Part shown: one piece after another, positions 52,446 to 64,000 of the stretch
Numbering within the stretch: position 1 is the first letter of the stretch
Layout: every line of letters begins with the position of its first letter
DNA from: Microbacterium sp. 11MF
GTDB taxonomy: Bacteria; Actinomycetota; Actinomycetes; Actinomycetales; Microbacteriaceae
Reading direction: 5' to 3'
Assembly: GCF_000383475.1 (NCBI RefSeq)
Contig: NZ_KB911460.1
Span: 960,384 to 1,024,383, forward strand
DNA length: 64,000 nt
Translations under genes and position numbers: made by a program
Notes under the pieces: model-generated
What the model was told of the DNA's origin: nothing
The model's database searches: none
What the model saw: only the letters and a program-made list of their open reading frames with translations

Positions 52446-53495
52446 ATGACCTTCTCGGTCGCCGTCTCCGGCGCTTCCGGCTATGCGGGTGGAGAGATCC
52501 TCCGCCTCCTCGCGTCGCATCCCGACGTCGAGATCCGCACCGTCACGGCGCACTCCAACGCCGGACAGCCCCTCATCGACCACCAGCCGCACCTCCGGTC
52601 GCTCGCGCACCTGACGCTGCAGGACACGACCCCCGACATCCTCGCCGGTCACGACGTCGTCTTCCTCGCCCTGCCGCACGGTCAGTCCGCGCAGTACACC
52701 GACATGCTCGAGGGCGTTCCTCTCGTCATCGATGCCGGGGCGGACCACCGGCTCACCGACCCCGCCGCGTGGGACGCGTTCTACGGGGGTGCGTTCTCCG
52801 AGCCGTGGGCTTACGGGGTCCCCGAACTCCCCACCGGAACCGCGAAGCAGCGCGACGCCCTCGTCGGCGCGCGGCGCATCGCGGCGCCCGGGTGCAACGC
52901 CTCCACCGTCTCCCTGAGCCTCGCCCCCGGTGTCGCCGCCGGCGTCATCGACCCGGGCGACATCGTGACGGTGCTCGCCGTCGGACCCTCGGGGGCGGGC
53001 AAGAGCCTCAAGACGAACCTCCTCGCGTCCGAGATCCTCGGCACCGCCAACCCGTACGCGGTCGGCGGCACGCACCGGCACATCCCCGAGATCCGGCAGG
53101 CGCTCGCCGCCGCCGCTCCGGCCGAGACGGACATCCGCATCTCATTCACGCCGGTCCTCGTCCCCATGGCCCGCGGCATCCTCGCCACCTCGACGGCCCC
53201 CATCGCGCCCGGTGTCACCGATGCGCAGATCCGGGGCGCGTGGGAATCGGCGTACGCCGACGAGTCGTTCGTGCACCTGCTGCCCGAGGGGTCGTTCCCG
53301 CGGACGGCCGACGTGCTGGGCGCCAACACGGCGCTCCTCGGACTCGCGATCGACCGGGCCGCCGGACGCGTCGTCGTCGTCGCCGCCGTGGACAACCTCG
53401 TGAAGGGCACCGCCGGTGCCGCGATCCAATCGATGAACATCGCCCTCGGTCTCACCGAGTCGACGGGCCTGAGCGTGAACGGGGTGGCACCGTGA
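52446..53495 (+). CDS. argC: N-acetyl-gamma-glutamyl-phosphate reductase
   Basis: 349 residues from ATG 52446 ([22 protein letters not shown]). NADPH motif [10 protein letters not shown]; active-site Cys in [17 protein letters not shown]; catalytic His in [12 protein letters not shown]. Third step of arginine synthesis. Start of an operon in which argJ, B, D, F, the membrane protein and argH all follow with 4-nt overlaps. The order C-J-B-D-F is the usual actinobacterial one. Confidence 0.95.
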   Translation: MTFSVAVSGASGYAGGEILRLLASHPDVEIRTVTAHSNAGQPLIDHQPHLRSLAHLTLQDTTPDILAGHDVVFLALPHGQSAQYTDMLEGVPLVIDAGADHRLTDPAAWDAFYGGAFSEPWAYGVPELPTGTAKQRDALVGARRIAAPGCNASTVSLSLAPGVAAGVIDPGDIVTVLAVGPSGAGKSLKTNLLASEILGTANPYAVGGTHRHIPEIRQALAAAAPAETDIRISFTPVLVPMARGILATSTAPIAPGVTDAQIRGAWESAYADESFVHLLPEGSFPRTADVLGANTALLGLAIDRAAGRVVVVAAVDNLVKGTAGAAIQSMNIALGLTESTGLSVNGVAP

Positions 53496-54649
53496 GCGTC
53501 ACGGCAGCACAGGGATTCGAGGCGGCCGGCGTCGCCGCAGGCCTCAAGTCGACGGGCGCGAACGACGTCGCCGTCGTCGTGAACCGCGGGCCCAAGAAGG
53601 TCGGTGCGGCCGTCTTCACGACCAACCGCGCCAAGGCCAACCCGATCCTGTGGTCGCAGCAGGTCATCGGGGACGGCGTGGTCGAGGCGATCGTCCTCAA
53701 CTCCGGGGGAGCGAACTGCTTCACCGGGACCTTCGGGTTCCAGACGACGCACCAGACCGCCGAGAAGGCCGCCGAGCTCCTCGGGATCGGCGCAGGTGAC
53801 GTGCTCGTCTGCTCGACCGGTCTCATCGGCACCGGTGACGAGGTCTTCCGCGGAAAGGTCCTCGACGGTGTCGCGAAGGGTGTCGCCGCCCTCTCCGCCG
53901 ACGGGGGAGACGCGGCATCCCTCGCCATCATGACCACCGATTCCCGTCCCAAGCGCGCCGTCGTCTCGAAGGACGGCTGGACGATCGGCGGCATGGCCAA
54001 GGGCGCCGGCATGCTCGCCCCGGGCCTGGCGACGATGCTCGTGGTCATCACGACCGACGCCGATCTGGATGCCGCGGCCGCCGACGCCGCGCTCCGCGAG
54101 GCCACGCGGGTCAGCTTCGACCGGCTCGACTCCGACGGGTGCATGTCGACGAACGACCAGGTGACGCTCCTCGCGAGCGGAGCCAGCGGCATCCGTCCCG
54201 AGCCGGCCGCGTTCGCGCTGGCCCTCACCGAGCTCTGCCTCGACCTCGCCGCGCAGCTGCAGGGAGATGCGGAGGGTGCGAGCCACGACATCACGATCGA
54301 GGTCGTCGGCGCCGAGAACGAGCAGGATGCCGTCACGGTCGGCCGCTCGATCGCGCGCAACAACCTCTTCAAGGCCGCCATCTTCGGCAACGACCCCAAC
54401 TGGGGGCGCGTGCTGGCGGCGATCGGGACGACGGATGCCGCCTTCGACCCCTACGACGTCGACGTGTCGTTCAACGGGGTCCGGGTCTGCACGGCCGGCG
54501 GTCCCGACCGCCCCCGCGAGGAGGTCGACCTGACTCCGCGCGCGACGCACATCCTCGTCGATCTGCGGGTCGGCCGGGCCGCGGCGACGATCCTCACCAA
54601 CGACCTCACGCACGACTACGTCCACGAGAACAGCGCCTACTCGTCATGA
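53492..54649 (+). CDS. argJ: Bifunctional glutamate N-acetyltransferase / amino-acid acetyltransferase
   Basis: 385 residues from GTG 53492. ArgJ recycles the acetyl group from N-acetylornithine to glutamate and in many bacteria also uses acetyl-CoA. The autoproteolysis site is in [17 protein letters not shown], where the Thr of ATML becomes the nucleophile of the beta chain. [22 protein letters not shown] and [13 protein letters not shown] are conserved. Translational coupling to argC (GTGA) and argB (ATGA). Confidence 0.95.
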   Translation: MSVTAAQGFEAAGVAAGLKSTGANDVAVVVNRGPKKVGAAVFTTNRAKANPILWSQQVIGDGVVEAIVLNSGGANCFTGTFGFQTTHQTAEKAAELLGIGAGDVLVCSTGLIGTGDEVFRGKVLDGVAKGVAALSADGGDAASLAIMTTDSRPKRAVVSKDGWTIGGMAKGAGMLAPGLATMLVVITTDADLDAAAADAALREATRVSFDRLDSDGCMSTNDQVTLLASGASGIRPEPAAFALALTELCLDLAAQLQGDAEGASHDITIEVVGAENEQDAVTVGRSIARNNLFKAAIFGNDPNWGRVLAAIGTTDAAFDPYDVDVSFNGVRVCTAGGPDRPREEVDLTPRATHILVDLRVGRAAATILTNDLTHDYVHENSAYSS

Positions 54650-55545
54650 CCGATATCCAGCAGACCACGCCCGAAGAGGCCGCCGGCAAGGCCGCGGTCC
54701 TCGTCGAATCCCTGCCCTGGCTCCAGCGCTTCCGCGATCAGATCGTCGTCATCAAGTACGGCGGCAACGCGATGGTCAGCGAGGAGTTGCAGGCCGCCTT
54801 CGCCGAGGACATCGCGTACCTCCACCACGTCGGGGTGAAGCCCGTCGTCGTGCACGGCGGTGGACCGCAGATCTCGACCATGCTCGACCGCCTCGCGATC
54901 CCCAGCGAGTTCAAGGGCGGCTACCGCGTCACGAGCACCGAGGCGATCGGGGTCGTCCGCATGGTCCTCGCGGGGCAGATCAACCCGCAGCTCGTGTCGC
55001 GCATCAACGCGCACGGATCGTTCGCGACCGGGATGTCGGGGGAGGACGCCGGACTCTTCCGGGGCCGCCGTCGCGGTGTCGTCGTCGACGGAGCCGAGCA
55101 CGACCTCGGGCACGTGGGCGACGTCGTCGGCGTCGACCCGACGGCGATCCTCGATCACCTCGCCGCTGATCGGGTGCCGGTCGTCTCGTCGATCGCGCCG
55201 GACGTCGATCAGCCCGGCAGCTCCCTGAACGTCAACGCGGATGCCGCGGCTGCGGCGCTCGCCGTCGCTCTCGGCGCGGTCAAGCTCGTCATCCTCACGG
55301 ACGTCGCAGGCCTCTACGCCGACTGGCCCAACCGCGACTCGCTGGTCTCGCACCTGACGGCGACGGAGCTGCGCGCCCTGGTGCCGAGCCTCGAGTCGGG
55401 GATGATCCCCAAGATGCAGGCCTGCCTCGACGCGGTCGACGGCGGCGTCGACCGTGCGGCGATCATCGACGGGCGCCAGCCGCATTCGGTGCTCGTCGAA
55501 CTCTTCACACAACGCGGAATCGGAACAGAGGTGGTGGCGGGATGA
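54646..55545 (+). CDS. argB: Acetylglutamate kinase
   Basis: 299 residues. [16 protein letters not shown] and [11 protein letters not shown] are the ATP/substrate motifs, [33 protein letters not shown] the second. Length and the N-terminal helix ([23 protein letters not shown]) match the hexameric, arginine-feedback-inhibited type, so enzyme-level control by arginine is expected even if transcriptional control is unusual. Confidence 0.95.
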   Translation: MTDIQQTTPEEAAGKAAVLVESLPWLQRFRDQIVVIKYGGNAMVSEELQAAFAEDIAYLHHVGVKPVVVHGGGPQISTMLDRLAIPSEFKGGYRVTSTEAIGVVRMVLAGQINPQLVSRINAHGSFATGMSGEDAGLFRGRRRGVVVDGAEHDLGHVGDVVGVDPTAILDHLAADRVPVVSSIAPDVDQPGSSLNVNADAAAAALAVALGAVKLVILTDVAGLYADWPNRDSLVSHLTATELRALVPSLESGMIPKMQACLDAVDGGVDRAAIIDGRQPHSVLVELFTQRGIGTEVVAG

Positions 55546-56786
55546 CCGTGCAGACGACGGTGAGCTGGAAGGACGACGCCGCACGCGACCTCGTCCTCAA
55601 CTCGGGTGACCGGTTCGCTCTGCTCGTGCGCGGCGAAGGAGCGCACCTGTGGGACGACGAAGGCACCCGCTACCTCGACTTCCTCGGCGGTATCGCCGTG
55701 ATCTCCCTCGGCCACGCCCACCCCGTCTTCGTGCAGGCCGTCGCCGAGCAGGCCGCGACCCTGGGGCACGTCTCGAACTACTTCGCCACGCCGCCCCAGC
55801 TGGGGCTCGCGGCTCGGCTGAAGCGGCTCGCCGGCACGGGGGACTCCGGCCGGGTCTTCTTCGGCAACTCCGGTGCCGAGGCCAACGAGGCGGCCTTCAA
55901 GCTCGCACGGCTGCACGGCGGCACCGACCGCCCCCGCATCCTCGCGCTGAAGAACGCCTTCCACGGCCGCACCATGGGGACGCTCGCCCTGACCGGCAAG
56001 CCCGCCATGCAGCAGCCCTTCGAGCCCATGGTCCCGGGAGTCGAGTTCCTCGATTCGACGATCGAGGCTCTCGAGGAGGCCATCGACGACCGCGTCGCGG
56101 CGCTGTTCGTCGAGCCGATCAAGGGCGAGGCGGGGGTGCTCGAGCTGCCCGAGGGTTACCTCGTCGCCGCGCGGGAGATCACCCGTCGTCACGGCGCGCT
56201 GCTGGTCATCGACGAGATCCAGACCGGCGCCGGGCGCACCGGTGCGTGGTTCGCGTTCCAACACGCCGGCATCACCCCGGACGCCATCACCGTCGCCAAG
56301 GGGATCGGCAACGGCATCCCGATCGGCGCGCTCATCACCTTCGGTGCCGCGAGCGACCTCTACTACCCCGGCACCCATGGATCCACGTTCGGCGGCAATC
56401 CGCTCGCGACCGCCGTGGCGTCCGCGGTCCTCGACGAGATCGAGAACGCCGGCCTCGTCGATGCGGCGACCGAACGCGGCCGCCAGGTCCGCGACGCGGT
56501 CGGCGCGATCGGCTCCCCTCTGGTGGAGGGATGCCGCGGCCAGGGGCTGCTGATCGGTGTCGCGCTCCGGCATCCCGTCGCCGGAGCCGTCGTCGCCGCC
56601 GCCCAGCAGCACGGCCTGATCGTCAACGCCGCCAACGACTCGACGATCCGTCTCGCTCCGGCCCTCACGATCGGCGACGTCGAGATCGACGAGTTCCAGA
56701 CCCTGTTCGCCCGGGCCCTCGCCACCGTCGAGGATGCCCTCATGCTCGATGACACGACCCACGACACCCCGGAGGCCTCCGCATGA
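55542..56786 (+). CDS. argD: Acetylornithine aminotransferase
   Basis: 414 residues, ATG overlapping the argB stop. Class III PLP transaminase: [38 protein letters not shown], and the PLP Lys in [16 protein letters not shown]. The N-terminal [18 protein letters not shown] is typical of ArgD. Confidence 0.95.
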   Translation: MTVQTTVSWKDDAARDLVLNSGDRFALLVRGEGAHLWDDEGTRYLDFLGGIAVISLGHAHPVFVQAVAEQAATLGHVSNYFATPPQLGLAARLKRLAGTGDSGRVFFGNSGAEANEAAFKLARLHGGTDRPRILALKNAFHGRTMGTLALTGKPAMQQPFEPMVPGVEFLDSTIEALEEAIDDRVAALFVEPIKGEAGVLELPEGYLVAAREITRRHGALLVIDEIQTGAGRTGAWFAFQHAGITPDAITVAKGIGNGIPIGALITFGAASDLYYPGTHGSTFGGNPLATAVASAVLDEIENAGLVDAATERGRQVRDAVGAIGSPLVEGCRGQGLLIGVALRHPVAGAVVAAAQQHGLIVNAANDSTIRLAPALTIGDVEIDEFQTLFARALATVEDALMLDDTTHDTPEASA

Positions 56787-57702
56787 CCCGCCACCTGCTG
56801 CGCGACGACGACCTGACCCCCGCTGAGCAGGCCGAGATCCTCGACCTCGCGCTCGAGTTGAAGGCCGACCGCTGGAAGGAGAAGCCGCTCGCGGGTCCGC
56901 AGACCGTGGCCGTCATCTTCGACAAGTCCTCGACCCGGACGCGCGTGTCGTTCGCCGTCGGCATCGCAGACCTCGGCGGCTCGCCGCTCATCATCTCGAC
57001 CGCGAACAGCCAGCTCGGCGGCAAGGAAACCCCCTCCGACACCGCCCGGGTGCTGGAGCGCCAGGTCGCCGCGATCGTCTGGCGCACCTACGCGCAGGCC
57101 GGGCTCGAGGAGATGGCGAAGGACACGCGCGTCCCCGTGGTCAACGCGCTGAGCGACGACTTCCACCCCTGCCAGCTGCTCGCCGACCTGCTCACGATCC
57201 GCGAGCACAAGGGCGAACTGAAGGGGCTCACTCTCGCCTTCTTCGGCGACGGACTCTCGAACATGGCGCACTCGTACGCGCTCGCGGGCGTCACGGCGGG
57301 GATGCACGTCCGCATCGCCTCGCCCGAGGACTATGCGCCCCGCGCGGACGTCGTCGCCGACGCCGACCGCCGGGCGGCCGAGACCGGCGGCTCGTTGACG
57401 CTCTACACCGACCCGAACGAGGCGGCCGCCGGTGCGGACATCATCGTGACCGACACGTGGGTGTCGATGGGGAAGGAAGAGGAGAAGACCGCGCGCCTGC
57501 GGGACCTGGGCTCCTACAAGGTGACGCAGGAGACGATGGCGCTCGCCCAGGAGGACGCCGTCTTCATCCACTGCCTCCCCGCAGACCGCGGATACGAAGT
57601 GGACGCGGACGTGATCGACGGACCGCAGAGCGTCGTCTGGGACGAGGCCGAGAACCGCCTGCACGCGCAGAAGGCGCTGCTGGTGTGGCTGTTGCGACAG
57701 CA

Positions 57703-57706
<4 letters not shown>
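56783..57706 (+). CDS. argF: Ornithine carbamoyltransferase
   Basis: 307 residues. Carbamoyl-phosphate motif SSTRTRVSF, substrate loop DDFHPCQLLADLLTI, and HCLPADRGYEVDADV with the ornithine-binding HCLP. Makes citrulline. ATG overlaps the argD stop. In related genomes argR and argG follow here; in this window they do not. Confidence 0.95.
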
Positions 57707-60242
<2,536 letters not shown>

Positions 60243-60268
60243 CCCGATTGTTCTTATGCCCCGTCCCA

Positions 60269-60287
60269 AATAAGCAAAAAGCTTATT
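60269..60287. promoter_or_regulatory. Palindromic operator upstream of satD
   Basis: AATAAGC (60269-60275), five A, GCTTATT (60281-60287): a perfect 7-bp inverted repeat in an AT-rich island, 22 nt before the -10 at 60309-60314, so it overlaps or abuts the -35 region. SatD itself has a C-terminal HTH and is the obvious candidate to bind it. Confidence 0.6.
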
Positions 60288-60308
60288 GATACCGAGTCAT
60301 AACCGACG

Positions 60309-60321
60309 TAGTCTGCGGGGC
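60309..60321 (+). promoter_or_regulatory. satD leaderless promoter (-10 TAGTCT)
   Basis: TAGTCT at 60309-60314, 7 nt before ATG 60322; sets the start and rejects the in-frame TTG at 60286. Confidence 0.65.
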
Positions 60322-60963
60322 ATGACTTCTCGCGTCGCGGTGATCGCCGACATCGTCGGATCCCGTACCCTCGCCGACCGTGCCGGCGCGCAGCGAGCGA
60401 TCATCGATACGTCGCGCCAGGTGCACGACGATCATCCCGTGGCCGAGTCCCCTCTCGCGCCTACGGTCGGCGACGAGTTCCAGGCGGTGTTCCCCGGACT
60501 CGCCGCCGCGTTGACATCGCTGTTGCTGATCCAGCTGCATCTGCCGGAGGGCATCGGACTGCGATTCGGGCTGGGTGTCGGCGCCGTCGATCCCGTCGGC
60601 GGCGACATCACGGACGGGCCCGGCTGGTGGGCGGCCCGCGCGGCCATCGACGAGGCGCATCGGCTGCAAGACCGCGCCGTGCCGCACGCGCGCACGCGTG
60701 TCGCGGCAGCACAGGGGGAGGATGCCGCCATGGTCGAACGCATGGCACTCGCCAACGCCTACCTCCTCGCGAGGGACGAACTCGTCGCGTCGATGAGCGA
60801 GCGCGCTCGCCGCCTCACCTACGGCCGGTGCCTCGGTCGCACCCAGCGCGAGTTGGCGGATGCAGAGGGCATCACGCAGCCCGCCGTGTCTCAGGCTCTG
60901 GCGAGTGCGGGTTCAGCCGCTCTCGTCGCGGGCTTCGCCGACCTGCGCGAGGGCCTCGCATGA
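60322..60963 (+). CDS. SatD-family protein with C-terminal helix-turn-helix
   Basis: 213 residues from ATG 60322. SRVAVIADIVGSRTLADRAGAQRAI is the SatD start and GDEFQAVFPGLAAAL with LRFGLGVGAVDP continue the family pattern, which resembles a nucleotide-cyclase-like ferredoxin fold without obvious catalytic residues. The last third contains CLGRTQRELADAEGITQPAVSQAL, a sigma-like or MarR-like HTH. The family was named from the acid-tolerance satCDE locus of streptococci; function is unknown. It is coupled by ATGA to a membrane protein. Confidence 0.85.
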   Translation: MTSRVAVIADIVGSRTLADRAGAQRAIIDTSRQVHDDHPVAESPLAPTVGDEFQAVFPGLAAALTSLLLIQLHLPEGIGLRFGLGVGAVDPVGGDITDGPGWWAARAAIDEAHRLQDRAVPHARTRVAAAQGEDAAMVERMALANAYLLARDELVASMSERARRLTYGRCLGRTQRELADAEGITQPAVSQALASAGSAALVAGFADLREGLA

Positions 60964-61655
60964 TCGGCGCCGGGATCGTCCTCCTGGGCGTGGGTCTGGC
61001 GGATCTCATCCGACTCCACGCGCCGGCTCGCGGACGGGCAGCGTTCTTCGTCGTCGCCGCGCTCGCCGTGCTGATCGTGGCGTCGGGAGCGGATGCCGGT
61101 GTCTGGGCTTTCGTCGCTGCGGGGACCGCCGCGATGTGGATCCTCGCCACTCCGGGCTCCGCCGGCGGCCGTGCGGGGCTGTGGCCGCTCGTCGCGGTGG
61201 GACTCGTGACACTCGGCGCGGTCGCGTTCCAAGGGGTGCGCGAAGCTCAGGGGCCTCTCGGCGAACTGTGGCCTGTCGCGTCACCGCTCGGCGCCGTGAG
61301 CCTCGACGTCGGCGTGTTCGTGCTCGGCGCGCTCGTCTTCCTGACCGAGTCCGGCAACGTCGTCGTCCGGGCCGCCCTCCGGGGCGGGGAGGTCGCCCCC
61401 GATGCGCCCACCGCGCTCAAGGGCGGGCGTCTGATCGGTCCGCTCGAGCGCGTCCTCGTGTTCGCGCTGACGGTCACCGGCGCGTTCACGCTCCTGGCCG
61501 CCGTGCTCGCGGCGAAGGGGATCGTGCGCTTCCCCGAGATCTCACGAGACACCGACCTCGGCACGCGAGCGGAGTACTTCCTCATCGGCAGTCTCGTCAG
61601 CTGGGTCACTGCCCTGGGCGCAGCGTTCCTCCTGTGGTGGGGCACCGCCGCCTGA
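60960..61655 (+). CDS. SatD-partner membrane protein, function unknown
   Basis: 231 residues from ATG 60960, overlapping satD by 4 nt. About seven transmembrane segments. The C-terminal part LIGPLERVLVFALTVTG, then AAKGIVRFPEISRD and AEYFLIGSLVSW, resembles the end of DUF3307-type proteins that commonly follow satD; the N-terminal half does not resemble anything I recognise. It probably acts together with SatD at the membrane. Confidence 0.72.
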   Translation: MIGAGIVLLGVGLADLIRLHAPARGRAAFFVVAALAVLIVASGADAGVWAFVAAGTAAMWILATPGSAGGRAGLWPLVAVGLVTLGAVAFQGVREAQGPLGELWPVASPLGAVSLDVGVFVLGALVFLTESGNVVVRAALRGGEVAPDAPTALKGGRLIGPLERVLVFALTVTGAFTLLAAVLAAKGIVRFPEISRDTDLGTRAEYFLIGSLVSWVTALGAAFLLWWGTAA

Positions 61656-61694
61656 CCCCTTGCCGCGGATGCCGGGGTCTGCTTGCCTCTGGTC

Positions 61695-62045
61695 ATGGCG
61701 AAAATGGAACACTTCGAGATCCCGGTCGACGACATGCCGAGGGCGCAGGCCTTCTACAAGGACGTGCTCGGTTTCGACTACACCCCCTGGGGTGACGACA
61801 TGGGGACGATCACGCAGCCCGACGGCGAGGGGACGAACGGCGATCTGCACGTGCGGGGCGTGCTGCCGCATCCCACCGTCGTCTTCACGGTCGACCGCAT
61901 CGAAGACACCGTCGCGCTCGCGGTCGCCGCGGGCGGGGAGCAGATGGGCGAGATCCAGCCCCTCGATGAGCGTTCGCGGTGGGTGTACTTGCGGGACTCC
62001 GAGGGCAACATCATCGGCCTGTACGACGAGGTGTCGCCGGACTGA
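61695..62045 (+). CDS. VOC-superfamily (glyoxalase-like) protein
   Basis: 116 residues from ATG 61695. KMEHFEIPVDDMPRAQAFYKDVLGFDY is the first beta-alpha-beta-beta-beta module; DRIEDTVALAVAAGGEQMGEIQPL and YLRDSEGNIIGLYDE the second, with Glu in the last segment and His in the first as possible metal ligands. Reaction unknown. Confidence 0.87.
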   Translation: MAKMEHFEIPVDDMPRAQAFYKDVLGFDYTPWGDDMGTITQPDGEGTNGDLHVRGVLPHPTVVFTVDRIEDTVALAVAAGGEQMGEIQPLDERSRWVYLRDSEGNIIGLYDEVSPD

Positions 62046-62064
62046 TCGGCCGGAGCCCCGCTGA

Positions 62065-62077
62065 TAGCCTGGAGGGC
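62065..62077 (+). promoter_or_regulatory. tyrS leaderless promoter (-10 TAGCCT)
   Basis: TAGCCT at 62065-62070, 7 nt before GTG 62078; the spacer GGAGGGC may also serve as an RBS for longer transcripts. Confidence 0.65.
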
Positions 62078-63391
62078 GTGTCTGAATCCGTATCGAGTGC
62101 CGAACTGACGGCTCTCGCGCCCGCCAACGACCCGTCCTTCGCGAATGTGTGGGACGAGATCGTCTGGCGTGGTCTCGTGCACGTGTCGACCGACGAAGCG
62201 TCGCTTCGCGAACTCCTCTCCGGAGCGCCGATCACGTACTACTGCGGCTTCGACCCGACCGCGCCCAGCCTGCACCTCGGCAACCTCGTGCAGCTGCTCC
62301 TGTTGCGGCGTCTGCAGCTCGCTGGACACAAGCCGCTCGGGCTCGTGGGCGGGTCCACCGGTCTCATCGGCGATCCGCGGCCCACGGCGGAGCGGACGCT
62401 CAACACGCGCGAGACCGTCACCGAGTGGGTCGAGCGTCTGCGCGGCCAGGTCGAACGGTTCCTGAGCTTCGAGGGCGACAATGCCGCGCGACTGGTCAAC
62501 AACCTCGACTGGACCGCTCCGATGAGCGCGATCGACTTCCTCCGCGAGGTCGGCAAGCACTACCGGGTCGGCACGATGCTGAAGAAGGATGCCGTCGCCG
62601 CACGACTCAACTCGGATGCGGGCATCAGCTACACCGAGTTCAGCTACCAGATCCTGCAGGGGATGGATTACCTCGAGTTGTACCGGCAGTACGGCTGCGT
62701 CCTGCAGACGGGCGGCAGCGACCAGTGGGGCAACCTGACGAGCGGTACGGATCTCATCCACCGCGTCGAGGGGACGTCCGTGCACGCCATCGGCACGCCG
62801 CTGATCACCAACAGCGACGGGACGAAGTTCGGCAAGAGCGAGGGCAACGCGGTATGGCTGGATGCCGACATGTGCAGCCCGTACCGGATGTACCAGTTCT
62901 GGCTCAACACGGATGATGCCGACGTCATCGCTCGCCTGAAGGTGTTCACGTTCCTGACGCGCGCCGACATCGAGGAGTACGAGCGCCTTGTCGCCGACGA
63001 ACCCTTCCGGCGCGCGGCCCAGCGTCGTCTCGCGATGGAGGTGACGACGACGGTGCACGGGGTGGATGCCGCGACTGCGGTCGCCGCCGCGTCCGATGCG
63101 CTCTTCGGGCAGGGGGACCTCACCTCCCTCGACGCGCCCACGCTCCGCTCCGCGCTCGAGGAATTGCCGCACGTGGCGACGGCCGGCGAGATCCCGGTCG
63201 TGCAAGCGCTTCTGGACACCGGTCTGGTCTCCAGTGCGAGTGAGGCGCGACGCGCGATCTCGCAGGGCGGTGTCTCCGTCGACGGTGTGAAGGTCGTCGA
63301 CGAGGCACACGTCATCACGGGATCGCTGCCCGGCGGTGTCTCCGTCCTCCGACGCGGCAAGAAGACGATGGCCGGCGTGTTCGTCTCCTGA
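62078..63391 (+). CDS. tyrS: Tyrosine-tRNA ligase
   Basis: 437 residues from GTG 62078; the open frame begins 33 codons earlier but those do not match the family. Class I motifs: HIGH-type PSLHLGNL, KMSKS-type KFGKSEGN, tyrosine pocket FSYQILQGMDY and GGSDQWGN. A C-terminal S4 RNA-binding domain (SSASEARRAISQGGVSVDGVKV) ends the protein. It is followed by a strong terminator and then the rRNA operon. Confidence 0.96.
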   Translation: MSESVSSAELTALAPANDPSFANVWDEIVWRGLVHVSTDEASLRELLSGAPITYYCGFDPTAPSLHLGNLVQLLLLRRLQLAGHKPLGLVGGSTGLIGDPRPTAERTLNTRETVTEWVERLRGQVERFLSFEGDNAARLVNNLDWTAPMSAIDFLREVGKHYRVGTMLKKDAVAARLNSDAGISYTEFSYQILQGMDYLELYRQYGCVLQTGGSDQWGNLTSGTDLIHRVEGTSVHAIGTPLITNSDGTKFGKSEGNAVWLDADMCSPYRMYQFWLNTDDADVIARLKVFTFLTRADIEEYERLVADEPFRRAAQRRLAMEVTTTVHGVDAATAVAAASDALFGQGDLTSLDAPTLRSALEELPHVATAGEIPVVQALLDTGLVSSASEARRAISQGGVSVDGVKVVDEAHVITGSLPGGVSVLRRGKKTMAGVFVS

Positions 63392-63406
63392 CGACCGACG
63401 TCTCCC

Positions 63407-63440
63407 GAGGCCGCCCACCCCGACGAGGGAGGGCGGCCTC
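63407..63440 (+). terminator. tyrS terminator
   Basis: GAGGCCGCCC (63407-63416) pairs with GGGCGGCCTC (63431-63440), with further C-G pairing in the loop. It isolates tyrS from the rrn promoter. Confidence 0.85.
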
Positions 63441-63975
63441 TCGCGTTCGCCCGGAAACACAGGCGACACGCCCGGGATGCGGGCCAGATTTGCCCGACTC
63501 CGGAGCGCCGCGTAACTTATTACTTGTTCGCCCCACAGGGAAGAGCGAGAGACCGGAAGGCCTCCCAGCCCCCTCAAGCGGAGAACCAAATCCATCCCAA
63601 ACCTCTCCTAGAGAGAACAGGACCTCGTGGTCTAGGATGGGGACTCCACCTCGAAGCCCCGTGGTGATGAGCCCGACATGATCTTCTGATCGTTTCGTGC
63701 CGTCTCGTTCGGGAGTCGAGCGAAGAGTGTGACGTTGCCTCACTACGAAGCCCTGCGGGGTGGTGTGGGAGCATCCGATCCTTGAGAACTCAACAGCGTG
63801 CACTTGTCAAATGCCAAATAACCTCGACTTCAGCTTCGGCTGAGGTGAGATTCCTTTGGATCAAAGTCCGGCTTCTTTCGGGAGGTCGGCAAACGGATAG
63901 TCAGCAATGATTTATCTCTTTGGTCAGTTCAAACTCGCTGCTTCGGCCTATTCCGGTCGTTGTCAGTATTTTTCT
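63441..63975 (+). promoter_or_regulatory. rRNA operon promoter and leader region
   Basis: About 535 nt with no protein gene that I can support. TTGCCC (63490-63495), 17 nt, TAACTT (63513-63518) is the best promoter, inside an AT-rich patch. A second -10-like TAGGAT at 63633-63638 lacks a clear -35. Downstream lie boxA at 63786-63796, a hairpin with TTCG loop at 63828-63845, and a distinctly AT-rich stretch up to the 16S gene, which is where RNase III-type processing stems usually form. Confidence 0.75.
63786..63796 (+). promoter_or_regulatory. boxA antitermination element
   Basis: GAACTCAACAG in the rrn leader is one base from the mycobacterial boxA used for NusA binding (GAACTCAATAG). It should recruit the Nus complex so that the untranslated rRNA transcript resists Rho. 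Confidence 0.75.
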
Positions 63976-64000
63976 TTTACGGAGAGTTTGATCCTGGCTC
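63976..64000 (+). rRNA. rrs: 16S ribosomal RNA, 5' end (partial)
   Basis: The last bases include AGAGTTTGATCCTGGCTC, the universal 16S 5' sequence recognised by the 27F primer, starting at 63983; counting back seven positions by E. coli numbering puts the mature end near 63976. The gene continues past the window. Confidence 0.95.

Noticed and set aside
52380..52450. ArgR operator upstream of argC
   Set aside because: TTGAAT near 52438 resembles one ARG-box half-site, but no matching second half at proper spacing is visible.

Overview
This is a high-GC (roughly 70% by eye) actinobacterial chromosome segment, most likely from a Microbacterium-like member of the Microbacteriaceae. The reasons are the gene order (pnp, dapB, thyX, dapA, rnj, ftsK, pgsA, cinA, clgR, DUF3046, recA, recX, miaB, miaA, dapF, hflX, lexA, chiZ-like, then infC-rpmI-rplT-tsnR-pheST-arg-tyrS), which matches the conserved actinobacterial backbone known from Mycobacterium; the PriA-type HisA; and the very frequent 7-mer GGATGCC. 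I see no prophage, insertion sequence, CRISPR array or tRNA gene. This is core chromosome.

Bases 1-24500: 3' part of pnp, a degenerate aldo/keto reductase, a phosphatase, a TauE-like permease, dapB plus a small TPR-like membrane protein, a minus-strand redox/stress group (epimerase, OsmC, DUF4395, thioredoxin-like), thyX, an SDR, dapA-rnj, an acetyltransferase, ftsK, pgsA-cinA-clgR, a DUF3046 gene, recA-recX with an SOS box, an ABC-2 exporter, miaB and miaA. Bases 24500-36450: hydrolase/TetR pair, dapF, a methyltransferase, hflX, an S9 peptidase, lexA divergent from a LysM (ChiZ/DivS/YneA-like) gene, and hisC-hisB-hisH-priA-sseB. Bases 36450-46303: DUF1844, infC-rpmI-rplT, a TrmH-type methyltransferase, a gluABCD-type amino-acid importer, pheST. 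Bases 46332-52237: esterase, AAA ATPase, ABC exporter and epimerase. Bases 52238-60242: the arginine operon argC-J-B-D-F-x-H, every junction overlapping by 4 nt. Bases 60242-64000: SatD plus membrane partner, a VOC protein, tyrS, and the promoter and leader of an rRNA operon whose 16S gene begins at the right edge.

Functionally the window joins lysine/DAP synthesis (dapA, B, F), arginine and histidine synthesis, the SOS circuit (recA, recX, lexA, LysM division inhibitor, clgR nearby), tRNA modification (miaA, miaB), aminoacyl-tRNA synthetases, RNA decay (pnp, rnj) and ribosome parts.

The most striking regulatory signal is a -10 hexamer of the form TANNNT placed 6-9 nt (usually 6 or 7) before the start codon of about 20 genes, the signature of leaderless mRNAs. 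It corrects several start codons (ftsK, hisC, tsnR, argC, satD, tyrS). It also exposes a 24-codon, arginine-rich leaderless ORF (52281-52355) just upstream of argC, in a cluster where argR and argG are absent from their usual place. I propose it as an arginine-sensing leader peptide; it is the best candidate here for something undescribed.
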